DNA of 64,000 bases from Ptiloglossa arizonensis (Eukaryota; Arthropoda; Insecta; Hymenoptera; Colletidae), in assembly GCF_051014685.1 (NCBI RefSeq), contig NW_027478879.1:62001-126000 (forward strand), in the 5' to 3' direction. The notes under the pieces were generated by a model, which saw only the letters and a list, made by a program, of their open reading frames with translations, did not search any database and was not told the DNA's origin. Made by a program: the position numbers and the translations under genes. Positions 29,197 to 44,400 of the stretch are shown in pieces. Each line of letters begins with the position of its first letter. Position 1 is the first letter of the stretch.

Positions 29197-31837
29197 CAGC
29201 ATAAGTTCTAGGATATGCGTTATACATTATATGTTATACGATATACGTTAAACGTTATACGTTATACGATATACGTTATACGCTATACGTTATACGTCAT
29301 ACGTTACACGTTATACGTTATACGGTATACGTTATACGTTATACGTTATACGTTATACGTTATGCTTTATACGTTATACGTTATACGTTATACGTATTAC
29401 GTTATAGCTTATACGTTATACGTTATAGGTTATACGTTATACGTTATACGTTATACATTATACGTTGTACGTTATACGTTATACGTTATACGTTATACGT
29501 TATACGATATACGTTATACGTTATATGTTATAGGTTATACGTAATACGTTATACGTTATACGTTATACGTTATACGTTATACGTTATACGTTCTACGTTA
29601 TACGTTATACGTTCTACGTTATACGTTATACGTTCTACGTTATACGTTATACGTTATACGTTATACGTTATACGTTATACGTTATACGTTATACGTTATA
29701 CGTTATACGTTATACGTTATACGTTATACGTTATACGTTATACGTTATACGTTATACGTTATACGTTATACGTTATACGCTATACGTTATACGTTATACG
29801 TTATACGTTATACGTTATACGTTATACGCTATACGTTATACGTTCTACGTTCTACGTTATACGTTATACGTTATACGTTATACGTTATACGTTATACGTT
29901 ATACGTTATACGTTATACGTTATACGCTATACGTTATACGTTATACGTTATACGTTATACGTTATACGTTATACGTTATACGTTATACGTTATACATTAT
30001 ACGTTATACGTTATACGTTATACGTATTACGTTATACGTTGTACGTATTACGTTTTACGTTATACGTTATACGTTAAAAGTTATACATTATATGTTATAC
30101 GTTATACGTTATACGTTATGCGTTATACGTTATACGTTATACGTTATACGTTATACGTTATACGTTATACGTTATACGTTATACGTTATACGTTATACGT
30201 TATACGTTATACGTTATACGTAATACGTTATACTTTATACGGTATACGTTATACGTTACACGTTATACGTTATACGTTGTACGTTATACGTTATACGTTA
30301 TACGTTATACGTTATACGTTATACGTTATACGTTATACTTTATACGGTATACGTTATACGTTACACGTTATACGTTATACGTTATACGTTATACGTTATA
30401 CGTTATACGTTATACGTTATACGTTATACGTTATACGTTATACGTTATACGTTATACGTTATACGTTATACGTATTACGTTATACGTTATACGTTATACG
30501 TTATACGTTAAAAGTTATACATTATACGTTATACGTTATACGTTATACGTTATGCGTTATACGTTATACGTTATACGTTATACGTTATACGTTATACGTT
30601 ATACGTTATACGTTATACGTTATACGTTATACTTTATACGGTATACGTTATACGTTATACGTTATACGTTATACGTTATACGTTATACGTTATACGTTAT
30701 ACGTTATACGTTATACGTTATACGTTATACTTTATACGTTATACGTTATACGTTATACGTTATACGTTATACGTTATACGTTATACGTTATACGTTATAC
30801 GTTATACGTTATACGTTATACGTTATACGTTATACGTTATACGTTATACGTTGTACGTATTACGTTTTACGTTATACGTTATACGTTAAAAGTTATACAT
30901 TATATGTTATACGTTATACGTTATACGTTATGCGTTATACGTTATACGTTATACGTTATACGTTATACGTTATACGTTATACGTTATGCGGTATACGTTA
31001 TACGTTATACGTTGTACGTTATACGTTATACGTTATACGTTATACGTTATACGTTATACGTTATACGTTATACTTTATACGTTATACGTTATACGTTATA
31101 CGTTATACGTTATACGTTATACGTTATACGTTATACGTTATACGTTATACGTTATACGGTATACGTTATACGGTATACGTTATACGTTATACGTTATACG
31201 TTATACGTTATACGTTATACGTTATACGTTATACGTTATACGTTATACGTTATACGTTATACGTTATACGTTATACGTTATACGTTATACGTTATACGTA
31301 ATACGTTATTTGTTATAGGTTATACGTTATACGTTATACGTTATACGTTATACGTTATACGTTATACGTTATACGCTATACGTTATACGTTATACGTTAT
31401 ACGCTATACGTTATACGTTCTACGTTCTACGTTATACGTTATACGTTATACGTTATACGTTATACGTTATACGTTATACGTTATACGTTATACGTTATAC
31501 GTTATACGTTATACGTTATACGTTATACGTATTACGTTATACGTTATACGTTATACGTTATACGTTATACGTATTACGTTATACGTTATACGTTATACGT
31601 TATGCGTTATACGTTATACGTTATACGTTATACGTTATACGTTATACATTATACGTTATACGTTATACTTTATACGGTATACGTTATACGTTATACGTTA
31701 TACGTTATACGTTATACGTTATACGTTATACGTTATACGTTATACGTTATACGTTATACGTTATACGTTATACATTATACGTTATACTTTATACGGTATA
31801 CGTTATACGTTATACGTTATACGTTATACGTAATACG
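29197..31837. repeat. Satellite segment leading into the 3.9-kb duplication
   Basis: The segment opens with landmark 29197 (ttctagg class) and the conserved downstream module to about 29,544. It carries gttttac clusters at 30041 and 30853 and block Y at 31306. Repeated gtattac and ttaaaag variants account for the rest. No block B was seen in it. Confidence 0.82.
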
Positions 31838-33482
31838 TTATTTGTTATAGGTTATACGTTATACGTTATACGTTATACGTTATACGTTATACGTTATACG
31901 TTATACGTTATACGTTATACGCTATACGTTATACGTTCTACGTTATACGTTATACGTTATACGTTATACTTTATACGTTATACGTTATACGTTATACGTT
32001 ATACGTTATACGTTATACGTTATACGTTATACGTTATACGTTATACGTTATACGGTATACGTTATACGTTATACGTTATACGTTATACGTTATACGTTAT
32101 ACGTTATACGTTATACGTTATACGTTATACGTTATACGTTATACGTTATACGTTATACGTTATACGTTATACGTTATTTGTTATAGGTTATACGTTATAC
32201 GTTATACGTTATACGTTATACGTTATACGTTATACGTTATACGCTATACGTTATACGTTATACGTTATACGCTATACGTTATACGTTCTACGTTCTACGT
32301 TATACGTTATACGTTATACGTTATACGTTATACGTTATACGTTATACGTTATACGTTATACGTTATACGTTATACGTTATACGTTATACGTTATACGTAT
32401 TACGTTATACGTTATACGTTATACGTTATACGTTATACGTATTACGCTATACGTTATACGTTATACGTTATGCGTTATACGTTATACGTTATACGTTATA
32501 CATTATACGTTATACGTTATACTTTATACGGTATACGTTATACGTTATACGTTATACGTTATACGTTATACGTTATACGTTATACGTTATACGTTATACG
32601 TTATACGTTATACGTTATACATTATACGTTATACTTTATACGGTATACGTTATACGTAATACGTTATACGTTATACGTAATACGTTATTTGTTATAGGTT
32701 ATACGTTATACGTTATACGTTATACGTTATACGTTATACGTTATACGTTATACGTTATACGTTATACGTTATACGTTATACGTTATGCGATATACGTTAA
32801 ACGGTATACGTTATACGTTATACGTTGTACGTTATACGTTATACGTTATACGTTATACGTTATACGTTATACGTTATACGTTATACGTTATACTTTATAC
32901 GGTATACGTTATACGTTACACGTTATACGTTATACGTTATACGTTATACGTTATACGTTATACGTTATACGTTATACGTTATACGTTATTCAGCATAAGT
33001 TCCAGGATATGCGTTATACATTATATGTTATACGTTATACGTTAAACGTTATACGTTATACGATATACGTTATACGCTATACGTTATACGTCATACGTTA
33101 CACGTTATACGTTATACGGTATACGTTATACGTTATACGTTATACGTTATACGTTATACGTTATGCTTTATAGGTTATACGTTATACGTTATACGTATTA
33201 CGTTATAGCTTATACGTTATACGTTATAGGTTATACGTTATACGTTATACGTTATACATTATACGTTGTACGTTATACGTTATACGTTATACGTTATACG
33301 TTATACGATATACGTTATACGTTATATGTTATAGGTTATACGTAATACGTTATACGTTATACGTTATACGTTATACGTTATACGTTCTACGTTATACGTT
33401 CTACGTTCTACGTTCTACGTTATACGTTATACGTTATACGTTATACGTTATACGTTATACGTTATACGTTATACGTTATACG

Positions 33483-33531
33483 TTCTACGTTCTACGTTCT
33501 ACGTTCTACGTTCTACGTTCTACGTTCTACG
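33483..33531. repeat. Run of seven TTCTACG variant units
   Basis: Seven consecutive units carry the same A-to-C change (ttctacg). Three more consecutive copies and a single one lie just upstream near 33,385-33,420. Elsewhere in the window this variant is usually in pairs or triplets. The partner run in the duplicated segment (37,436-37,470) has five, so the variant unit itself has been amplified and differs in number between sister copies. Confidence 0.93.
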
Positions 33532-34509
33532 TTATACGTTATACGTTATACGTTATACGTTATACGTTATTCGTTATACGTTATACGTTATACGTTATAC
33601 GTTATACGTTATACGTTATACGTTATACGTTATACGTTATACGTTATACGTTATACGTTATACGTTATACGTTATACGTTATACGTTATACGTTATACGT
33701 TATACGTTATACGTTATACGTTATACGTTATACGTTATACGTAATACGTTATTTGTTATAGGTTATACGTTATACGTTATACGTTATACGTTATACGTTA
33801 TACGTTATACGTTATACGTTATACGTTATACGTTATACGTTATACGTTATACGTTATACGCTATACGTTATACGTTCTGCGTTATACGTTATACGTTATA
33901 CGTTACACGTTATACGTTATACGTTATACGTTATACGTTATACGTTATACGTTATACGTTATACGTTATACGTTATACGTTATACGTTATACGTTATACG
34001 TTATACGTTATACGTTATACGTTATACGTTATACGTTATACGTTATACGATATACGTTATACGTTATACGCTATACGTTATACGTTCTACGTTCTACGTT
34101 ATACGTTATACGTTATACGTTATACGTTATACGTTATACGTTATACGTTATACGTTATACGATATACGTTATACGTTATACATTATACGTTATACGTTAT
34201 ACGTATTACGTTATACGTTATACGTTATACGTTATACGTTAAAAGTTATACATTATACGTTATACGTTATACGTTATACGTTATACGTTATACGTTATAC
34301 GTTATACGTTATACGTTATACGTTATACGTTATACGTTATACGTTATACGTTATACGTTATACGTTATACGTTATACGTTATACGTTACACGTTATACGT
34401 TATACGTTATACGTTATACGTTATACGTTATACGTTATACGTTATACGTTATACGTTATACGTTATACGTTAAAAGTTATACGTTATACGTTATACATTA
34501 TACGTTATA

Positions 34510-34550
34510 CGGCATAAGTTCTAGGATATGCGTTATAGATTATATGTTAT
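34510..34550 (+). repeat. Landmark block, GGCATAAG class (type copy)
   Basis: This class reads tacggca, taagttc, taggata, tgcgtta, tagatta, tatgtta in 7-bp steps. Sixteen copies were found: 34510, 38435, 40463, 40855, 42122, 42514, 43200, 43592, 46350, 47274, 51264, 51978, 52377, 59818, 61883 and 63367. Its first unit matches the consensus tacgtta at five of seven positions, against three of seven in the CAGCATAAG form. It is absent left of 34.5 kb. Confidence 0.92.
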
Positions 34551-34894
34551 ACGTTATACGTTATACGTTATACGTTATACGTTATACGTTACACGGTATA
34601 CGTTATACGTTATCCGTTATACGTTATACGTTATACTTTATACGTTATACGTTATACGTTGTACGTTATACGTTATACGTTATACGTTATACGTTATACG
34701 TTATACGTTATACGTTATACGTTATACGTTATACGTTACACGTTATACGTTACACGATATACGTTATACGCTACACGTTATACGTTATGCGTTATTCGTT
34801 GTACGTTATACGTTATACGTTATACGTTATACGTTATACGTTATACGTTATACGTTATACGTTATTCAGCATAAGTTCTAGGATATGCGTTATA

Positions 34895-34908
34895 CATTAT
34901 ATTATATG
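34895..34908. other. 5-bp insertion breaking the 7-bp register (first copy)
   Basis: The usual cattatatg downstream of a landmark reads cattatattatatg here, a duplication of 5 bp. The landmark-to-landmark distance 34867-36937 is 2,070, which is 7n+5. The shift is not compensated before the next landmark. Confidence 0.93.
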
Positions 34909-35180
34909 TTATACGTTATACGTTAAACGTTATACGTTATACGATATACGTTATACGCTATACGTTATACGTTATACGTTACACGTTATACGTTATACGT
35001 TATACGTTATACGTTATACGTTATACGTTATACGTTATACGTTATACGTTATACGTTATACGTATTACGTTATACGTTATACGTTATACGTTATACGTTA
35101 TACTTTATACGTTATACGTTATACGTTATACGTTATACGTTATACGTTATACGTTATACGTTATACGTTATACGTTATAC

Positions 35181-35263
35181 GTTACACGTTATACGTTACA
35201 CGTTATACGTTACACGTTATACGTTACACGTTATACGTTACACGTTATACGTTACACGTTATA
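35181..35263. repeat. 14-bp dimer array, six cacgtta/tacgtta pairs
   Basis: The variant unit cacgtta alternates with a normal unit at exact 14-bp spacing (35185, 35199, 35213, 35227, 35241, 35255). This is the first dimeric array in the window; later ones dominate the right part. Confidence 0.92.
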
Positions 35264-37435
35264 CGTTATACGTTATACGTTATACGTTATACGTTATACG
35301 TTATACGTTATACGTTATACGTTATACGTTATACGTTATACGTTATACGTTATACGTTATACGTTATACGTTATACGCTATACGTTATACGTTATACGTT
35401 ATACGTTATACGTTATACGTTATACGCTATACGTTATACGTTCTACGTTCTACGTTATACGTTATACGTTATACGTTATACGTTATACGTTATACGTATT
35501 ACGTTATACGTTATACGTTATACGTTATGCGTTATACGTTATACGTTATACGTTATACGTTATACGTTATACATTATACATTATACGTTATACGTTATAC
35601 TTTATACGGTATACGTTATACGTTATACGTTATACGTTATACGTTATACGTTATACGTTATACGTTATACGTTATACGTTATACGTTATACGTTATACAT
35701 TATACGTTATACTTTATACGGTATACGTTATACGTTATACGTTATACGTTATACGTAATACGTTATTTGTTATAGGTTATACGTTATACGTTATACGTTA
35801 TACGTTATACGTTATACGTTATACGTTATACGTTATACGTTATACGCTATACGTTATACGTTCTACGTTATACGTTATACGTTATACGTTATACTTTATA
35901 CGTTATACGTTATACGTTATACGTTATACGTTATACGTTATACGTTATACGTTATACGTTATACGTTATACGTTATACGGTATACGTTATACGTTATACG
36001 TTATACGTTATACGTTATACGTTATACGTTATACGTTATACGTTATACGTTATACGTTATACGTTATACGTTATACGTTATACGTTATACGTTATACGTT
36101 ATTTGTTATAGGTTATACGTTATACGTTATACGTTATACGTTATACGTTATACGTTATACGTTATACGCTATACGTTATACGTTATACGTTATACGCTAT
36201 ACGTTATATGTTCTACGTTCTACGTTATACGTTATACGTTATACGTTATACGTTATACGTTATACGTTATACGTTATACGTTATACGTTATACGTTATAC
36301 GTTATACGTTATACGTTATACGTTATACGTATTACGTTATACGTTATACGTTATACGTTATACGTTATACGTATTACGTTATACGTTATACGTTATACGT
36401 TATGCGTTATACGTTATACGTTATACGTTATACGTTATACGTTATACATTATACGTTATACGTTATACTTTATACGGTATACGTTATACGTTATACGTTA
36501 TACGTTATACGTTATACGTTATACGTTATACGTTATACGTTATACGTTATACGTTATACGTTATACATTATACGTTATACTTTATACGGTATACGTTATA
36601 CGTAATACGTTATACGTTATACGTAATACGTTATTTGTTATAGGTTATACGTTATACGTTATACGTTATACGTTATACGTTATACGTTATACGTTATACG
36701 TTATACGTTATACGTTATACGTTATACGTTATACGTTATGCGATATACGTTAAACGGTATACGTTATACGTTATACGTTGTACGTTATACGTTATACGTT
36801 ATACGTTATACGTTATACGTTATACGTTATACGTTATACTTTATACGGTATACGTTATACGTTACACGTTATACGTTATACGTTATACGTTATACGTTAT
36901 ACGTTATACGTTATACGTTATACGTTATACGTTATTCAGCATAAGTTCCAGGATATGCGTTATACATTATATGTTATACGTTATACGTTAAACGTTATAC
37001 GTTATACGATATACGTTATACGCTATACGTTATACGTCATACGTTACACGTTATACGTTATACGGTATACGTTATACGTTATACGTTATACGTTATACGT
37101 TATGCTTTATAGGTTATACGTTATACGTTATACGTATTACGTTATAGCTTATACGTTATACGTTATAGGTTATACGTTATACGTTATACGTTATACATTA
37201 TACGTTGTACGTTATACGTTATACGTTATACGTTATACGTTATACGATATACGTTATACGTTATATGTTATAGGTTATACGTAATACGTTATACGTTATA
37301 CGTTATACGTTATACGTTATACGTTCTACGTTATACGTTCTACGTTCTACGTTATACGTTATACGTTATACGTTATACGTTATACGTTATACGTTATACG
37401 TTATACGTTATACGTTATACGTTATACGTTATACG

Positions 37436-37470
37436 TTCTACGTTCTACGTTCTACGTTCTACGTTCTACG
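37436..37470. repeat. Run of five TTCTACG variant units
   Basis: This is the sister of the seven-unit run at 33,483-33,531. Five consecutive ttctacg units are present, which documents copy-number change of a variant unit between two otherwise matching segments. Confidence 0.93.
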
Positions 37471-38805
37471 TTATACGTTATACGTTATACGTTATACGTT
37501 ATACGTTATTCGTTATACGTTATACGTTATACGTTATACGTTATACGTTATACGTTATACGTTATACGTTATACGTTATACGTTATACGTTATACGTTAT
37601 ACGTTATACGTTATACGTTATACGTTATACGTTATACGTTATACGTTATACGTTATACGTTATACGTTATACGTTATACGTAATACGTTATTTGTTATAG
37701 GTTATACGTTATACGTTATACGTTATACGTTATACGTTATACGTTATACGTTATACGTTATACGTTATACGTTATACGTTATACGTTATACGTTATACGC
37801 TATACGTTATACGTTCTGCGTTATACGTTATACGTTATACGTTACACGTTATACGTTATACGTTATACGTTATACGTTATACGTTATACGTTATACGTTA
37901 TACGTTATACGTTATACGTTATACGTTATACGTTATACGTTATACGTTATACGTTATACGTTATACGTTATACGTTATACGTTATACGATATACGTTATA
38001 CGTTATACGCTATACGTTATACGTTCTACGTTCTACGTTATACGTTATACGTTATACGTTATACGTTATACGTTATACGTTATACGTTATACGTTATACG
38101 ATATACGTTATACGTTATACGTTATACATTATACGTTATACGTTATACGTATTACGTTATACGTTATACGTTATACGTTATACGTTAAAAGTTATACATT
38201 ATACGTTATACGTTATACGTTATACGTTATACGTTATACGTTATACGTTATACGTTATACGTTATACGTTATACGTTATACGTTATACGTTATACGTTAT
38301 ACGTTATACGTTATACGTTATACGTTACACGTTATACGTTATACGTTATACGTTATACGTTATACGTTATACGTTATACGTTATACGTTATACGTTAAAA
38401 GTTATACGTTATACGTTATACATTATACGTTATACGGCATAAGTTCTAGGATATGCGTTATAGATTATATGTTATACGTTATACGTTATACGTTATACGT
38501 TATACGTTATACGTTACACGGTATACGTTATACGTTATCCGTTATACGTTATACGTTATACTTTATACGTTATACGTTATACGTTGTACGTTATACGTTA
38601 TACGTTATACGTTATACGTTATACGTTATACGTTATACGTTATACGTTATACGTTACACGTTATACGTTACACGATATACGTTATACGCTACACGTTATA
38701 CGTTATACGTTATTCGTTGTACGTTACACGTTATACGTTATACGTTATACGTTATACGTTATACGTTATACGTTATTCAGCATAAGTTCTAGGATATGCG
38801 TTATA

Positions 38806-38819
38806 CATTATATTATATG
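38806..38819. other. 5-bp insertion breaking the 7-bp register (second copy)
   Basis: The same cattatattatatg form as at 34,895 occurs here, 3,911 bp downstream, equal to the offset between the surrounding landmarks. The interval 38778-40043 is 1,265, again 7n+5. The insertion was copied with its segment and did not arise twice. Confidence 0.93.
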
Positions 38820-39091
38820 TTATACGTTATACGTTAAACGTTATACGTTATACGATATACGTTATACGCTATACGTTATACGTTATACGTTACACGTTAT
38901 ACGTTATACGTTATACGTTATACGTTATACGTTATACGTTATACGTTATACGTTATACGTTATACGTTATACGTATTACGTTATACGTTATACGTTATAC
39001 GTTATACGTTATACTTTATACGTTATACGTTATACGTTATACGTTATACGTTATACGTTATACGTTATACGTTATACGTTATACGTTATAC

Positions 39092-39160
39092 GTTACACGT
39101 TATACGTTACACGTTATACGTTACACGTTATACGTTACACGTTATACGTTACACGTTATA
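39092..39160. repeat. 14-bp dimer array, five pairs
   Basis: The cacgtta units lie at 39096, 39110, 39124, 39138 and 39152. This is the sister of the six-pair array at 35,181, one dimer shorter. Confidence 0.9.
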
Positions 39161-39705
39161 CGTTATACGTTATACGTTATACGTTATACGTTATACGTTA
39201 TACGTTATACGTTATACGTTATACGTTATACGTTATACGTTATACGTTATACGTTATACGTTATACGTTATACGTTATACGTTATACGCTATACGTTATA
39301 CGTTATACGTTATACGTTATACGTTATACGTTATACGCTATACGTTATACGTTCTACGTTCTACGTTATACGTTATACGTTATACGTTATACGTTATACG
39401 TTATACGTTATACGTTATACGTTATACGTTATACGTTATACGTTATACGTTATACGTTATACGTTATACGTTATACGTTATACGTTATACGTTATTTGTT
39501 ATAGGTTATACGTTATACGTTATACGTTATACGTTATACGTTATACGTTATACGTTATACGTTATACGTTATACGTTATACGTTATACGTATTACGTTAT
39601 ACGTTATACGTTATACGTTATACGTTATACTTTATACGTTATACGTTATACGTTATACGTTTTACGTTATACGTTATACGTTATACGTTATACGTTATAC
39701 GTTAT

Positions 39706-39776
39706 ACATTACACGTTATACGTTACACGTTATACGTTACACGTTATACGTTACACGTTATACGTTACACGTTATA
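39706..39776. repeat. 14-bp dimer array, five pairs, acatt-led
   Basis: The cacgtta units lie at 39712, 39726, 39740, 39754 and 39768, preceded by a tacatta unit. The tacatta lead recurs at 48028, 53096, 54174, 55679, 56764, 57205, 57681, 57828 and 58073 and marks these arrays as one family, whereas those at 35185, 39096 and 44171 lack it. Confidence 0.88.
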
Positions 39777-40042
39777 CGTTATACGTTATACGTTATACGT
39801 TATACGTTATACGTTATACGTTATACGTTATACGTTATACGTTATACGTTATTCGTTATACGTTATACGTTATACGTTATACGTTATACGTTATACGTTA
39901 TACGTTATACGTTATACGCTATACGTTATACGTTATACGTTATACGTTATACGTTATACGTTATACGCTATACGTTATACGTTCTACGTTCTACGTTATA
40001 CGTTATACGTTATACGTTATACGTTATACGTTATACGTTATT

Positions 40043-40090
40043 CAGCATAAGTCCTAGGATATGCGTTATACATTATATGTTATACGTTAT
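40043..40090 (+). repeat. Landmark block, tcctagg class (type copy)
   Basis: Nine copies share a T-to-C change giving gtcctagg: 40043, 41576, 46651, 51551, 60112, 61414, 62191, 62884 and 63647. All are right of 40 kb. The change creates CCTAGG, whereas the left-hand tctagaat class contains TCTAGA, so the classes differ in restriction sites. Confidence 0.92.
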
Positions 40091-41879
40091 ACGTTAAACG
40101 TTATACGTTATACGATATACGTTATACGCTATACGTTATACGTCATACGTTACACGTTATACGATATACGGTATACGTTATACGTTATACGTTATACGTT
40201 ATACGTTATGCTTTATACGTTATACGTTATACGTTATACGTATTACGTTATAGCTTATACGTTATACGTTATAGGTTATACGTTATACGTTATACATTAT
40301 ACGTTGTACGTTATACGTTATACGTTATACGTTATACGTTATACGATATACGTTATACGTTATACGTTATACGTTATACGTTATACGTTATACGTTATAC
40401 GTTATACGTTATACGTTAAAAGTTATACGTTATACGTTACACGTTATACATTATACGTTATACGGCATAAGTTCTAGGATATGCGTTATAGATTATATGT
40501 TATACGTTATACGTAATACGTTATACGTTATACGTTATACGTTATCCGTTATACGTTATACGTTATACGTTATACGTTATACGTATTACGTTATACGTTA
40601 TACGTATTACGTTATACGTTATACGTTATACGTTATACGTTATACGTTATACGTTATACGTTATACGTTATACGTTATACGTTATACGTTATACGATATA
40701 CGTTATACGCTATACGTTATACGTCATACGTTACACGTTATACGATATACGGTATACGTTATACGTTATACGTTATACGTTATACGTTATACGTTATACG
40801 TTATACGTTATACGTTAAAAGTTATACGTTATACGTTATACATTATACGTTATACGGCATAAGTTCTAGGATATGCGTTATAGATTATATGTTATACGTT
40901 ATACGTAATACGTTATACGTTATACGTTATACGTTACACGGTATACGTTATACGTTATCCGTTATACGTTATACGTTATACGTTATACGTTATACGTATT
41001 ACGTTATACGTTATACGTTATACGTTATACGTTATACGTTATACGTTATACGTTATACGTTATACGTTATACGTTATACGTTACACGGTATACGTTATAC
41101 GTTATCCGTTATACGTTATACGTTATACTTTATACGTTATACGTTATACGTTGTACGTTATACGTTATACGTTATACGTTATACGTTATACGTTATACGT
41201 TATACGTTATACGTTATACGTTACACGTTATACGTTACACGATATACGTTATACGCTACACGTTATACGTTATACGTTATACGTTATACGTTATACGTTA
41301 TACGTTATGCTTTATACGTTATACGTTATACGTTATACGTATTACGTTATAGCTTATACGTTATACGTTATACGTTATACGTTATACGTTATACGTTATA
41401 CGTTATACGTTATACGCTATACGTTATACGTTATACGTTATACGTTATACGTTATACGTTATACGCTATACGTTATACGTTCTACGTTCTACGTTCTACG
41501 TTATACGTTATACGTTATACGTTATACGTTATACGTTATACGTTATACGTTATACGTTATACGTTATACGTTATTCAGCATAAGTCCTAGGATATGCGTT
41601 ATACATTATATGTTATACGTTATACGTTATACGTTATGCTTTATACGTTATACGTTATACGTTATACGTATTACGTTATAGCTTATACGTTATACGTTAT
41701 AGGTTATACGTTATACGTTATACATTATACGTTGTACGTTATACGTTATACGTTATACGTTATACGTTATACGTTATACGCTATACGTTATACGTCATAC
41801 GTTACACGTTATACGATATACGGTATACGTTATACGTTATACGTTATACGTTATACGTTATGCTTTATACGTTATACGT

Positions 41880-44030
41880 TATACGTTATACGTATTACGT
41901 TATAGCTTATACGTTATACGTTATAGGTTATACGTTATACGTTATACATTATACGTTGTACGTTATACGTTATACGTTATACGTTATACGTTATACGATA
42001 TACGTTATACGTTATACGTTATACGTTATACGTTATACGTTATACGTTATACGTTATACGTTATACGTTATACGTTAAAAGTTATACGTTATACGTTATA
42101 CGTTATACATTATACGTTATACGGCATAAGTTCTAGGATATGCGTTATAGATTATATGTTATACGTTATACGTAATACGTTATACGTTATACGTTATACG
42201 TTATCCGTTATACGTTATACGTTATACGTTATACGTTATACGTATTACGTTATACGTTATACGTATTACGTTATACGTTATACGTTATACGTTATACGTT
42301 ATACGTTATACGTTATACGTTATACGTTATACGTTATACGTTATACGATATACGTTATACGCTATACGTTATACGTCATACGTTACACGTTATACGATAT
42401 ACGGTATACGTTATACGTTATACGTTATACGTTATACGTTATACGTTATACGTTATACGTTATACGTTATACGTTAAAAGTTATACGTTATACGTTATAC
42501 ATTATACGTTATACGGCATAAGTTCTAGGATATGCGTTATAGATTATATGTTATACGTTATACGTAATACGTTATACGTTATACGTTATACGTTACACGG
42601 TATACGTTATACGTTATCCGTTATACGTTATACGTTATACGTTATACGTTATACGTATTACGTTATACGTTATACGTTATACGTTATACGTTATACGTTA
42701 TACGTTATACGTTATACGTTATACGTTATACGTTATACGTTATACGTTATACGTTATACGTTATACGCTATACGTTATACGTTATACGTTATACGTTATA
42801 CGTTATACGTTATACGCTATACGTTATACGTTCTACGTTCTACGTTATACGTTATACGTTATACGTTATACGTTATACGTTATACGTTATACGTTATACG
42901 TTATACGTTATACGTTATACGTTATACGTTATACGTTATACGTATTACGTTATACGTTATACGTTATACGTATTACGTTATAGCTTATACGTTATACGTT
43001 ATAGGTTATACGTTATACGTTATACATTATACGTTGTACGTTATACGTTATACGTTATACGTTATACGTTATACGATATACGTTATACGTTATACGTTAT
43101 ACGTTATACGTTATACGTTATACGTTATACGTTATACGTTATACGTTATACGTTAAAAGTTATACGTTATACGTTATACGTTATACATTATACGTTATAC
43201 GGCATAAGTTCTAGGATATGCGTTATAGATTATATGTTATACGTTATACGTAATACGTTATACGTTATACGTTATACGTTATCCGTTATACGTTATACGT
43301 TATACGTTATACGTTATACGTATTACGTTATACGTTATACGTATTACGTTATACGTTATACGTTATACGTTATACGTTATACGTTATACGTTATACGTTA
43401 TACGTTATACGTTATACGTTATACGATATACGTTATACGCTATACGTTATACGTCATACGTTACACGTTATACGATATACGGTATACGTTATACGTTATA
43501 CGTTATACGTTATACGTTATACGTTATACGTTATACGTTATACGTTATACGTTAAAAGTTATACGTTATACGTTATACATTATACGTTATACGGCATAAG
43601 TTCTAGGATATGCGTTATAGATTATATGTTATACGTTATACGTAATACGTTATACGTTATACGTTATACGTTACACGGTATACGTTATACGTTATCCGTT
43701 ATACGTTATACGTTATACGTTATACGTTATACGTATTACGTTATACGTTATACGTTATACGTTATACGTTATACGTTATACGTTATACGTTATACGTTAT
43801 ACGTTATACGTTATACGTTATACGTTATACGTTATACGTTATACGCTATACGTTATACGTTATACGTTATACGTTATACGTTATACGTTATACGCTATAC
43901 GTTATACGTTCTACGTTCTACGTTATACGTTATACGTTATACGTTATACGTTATACGTTATACGTTATACGTTATACGTTATACGTTATACGTTATACGT
44001 TATACGTTATACGTTATACGTATTACGTTA
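41880..44030. repeat. 1,078-bp tandem duplication, two copies
   Basis: Landmark pairs 42122/42514 and 43200/43592 are separated by exactly 1,078 bp (154 units). The conceptual translations of 42,156-42,521 and 43,234-43,599 are identical, so I see no non-synonymous difference there. The duplicated unit runs from about 41,880 (gtattacgttatagc) to about 42,957, where a fused gtattac join begins the second copy. This is one of the most recent-looking duplications in the window. Confidence 0.87.
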
Positions 44031-44400
44031 TACGTTATACGTTATACGTTATACGTTATACTTTATACGTTATACGTTATACGTTATACGTTATACGTTA
44101 TACGTTATACGTTATACGTTATACGTTATACGTTATACGTTATACGTTATACGTTATACGTTATACGTTACACGTTATACGTTACACGTTATACGTTACA
44201 CGTTATACGTTACACGTTATACGTTACACGTTATACGTTATACGTTATACGTTATACGTTATACGTTATACGTTATACGTTATACGTTATACGTTATACG
44301 TTATTCGTTATACGTTATACGTTATACGTTATACGTTATACGTTATACGTTGTACGTTATACGTTATACGTTATACGTTATACGTTATACGTTATACGTT

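Larger units (their letters stand above)
31838..35762. repeat. 3.9-kb segmental duplication, copy 1
   Basis: Block Y is at 31838, 32174, 32685 and 33749; block B at 32785. Landmarks are at 32991 (ttccagg class, found only here and at 36937), 34510 (the first GGCATAAG class copy) and 34867. Each has a partner in the following segment at offsets of 3911 to 3946. Differences are whole units plus one 5-bp insertion per copy. The first 14-bp dimer array (35,181-35,263) lies here, so this unit bridges the left-type and right-type parts of the array. Confidence 0.9.
35763..40042. repeat. 3.9-kb segmental duplication, copy 2, plus right flank
   Basis: Block Y at 35763, 36099, 36631 and 37688, block B at 36738, and landmarks 36937 (ttccagg), 38435 and 38778 pair in order with 31838, 32174, 32685, 33749, 32785, 32991, 34510 and 34867. 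The copy also keeps the private gctttatagg unit (37,102 against about 33,170) and the 5-bp insertion. After 39.2 kb the pairing fades: a block Y at 39492 and a second dimer array (39,706-39,776) precede the landmark at 40043. Confidence 0.9.
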
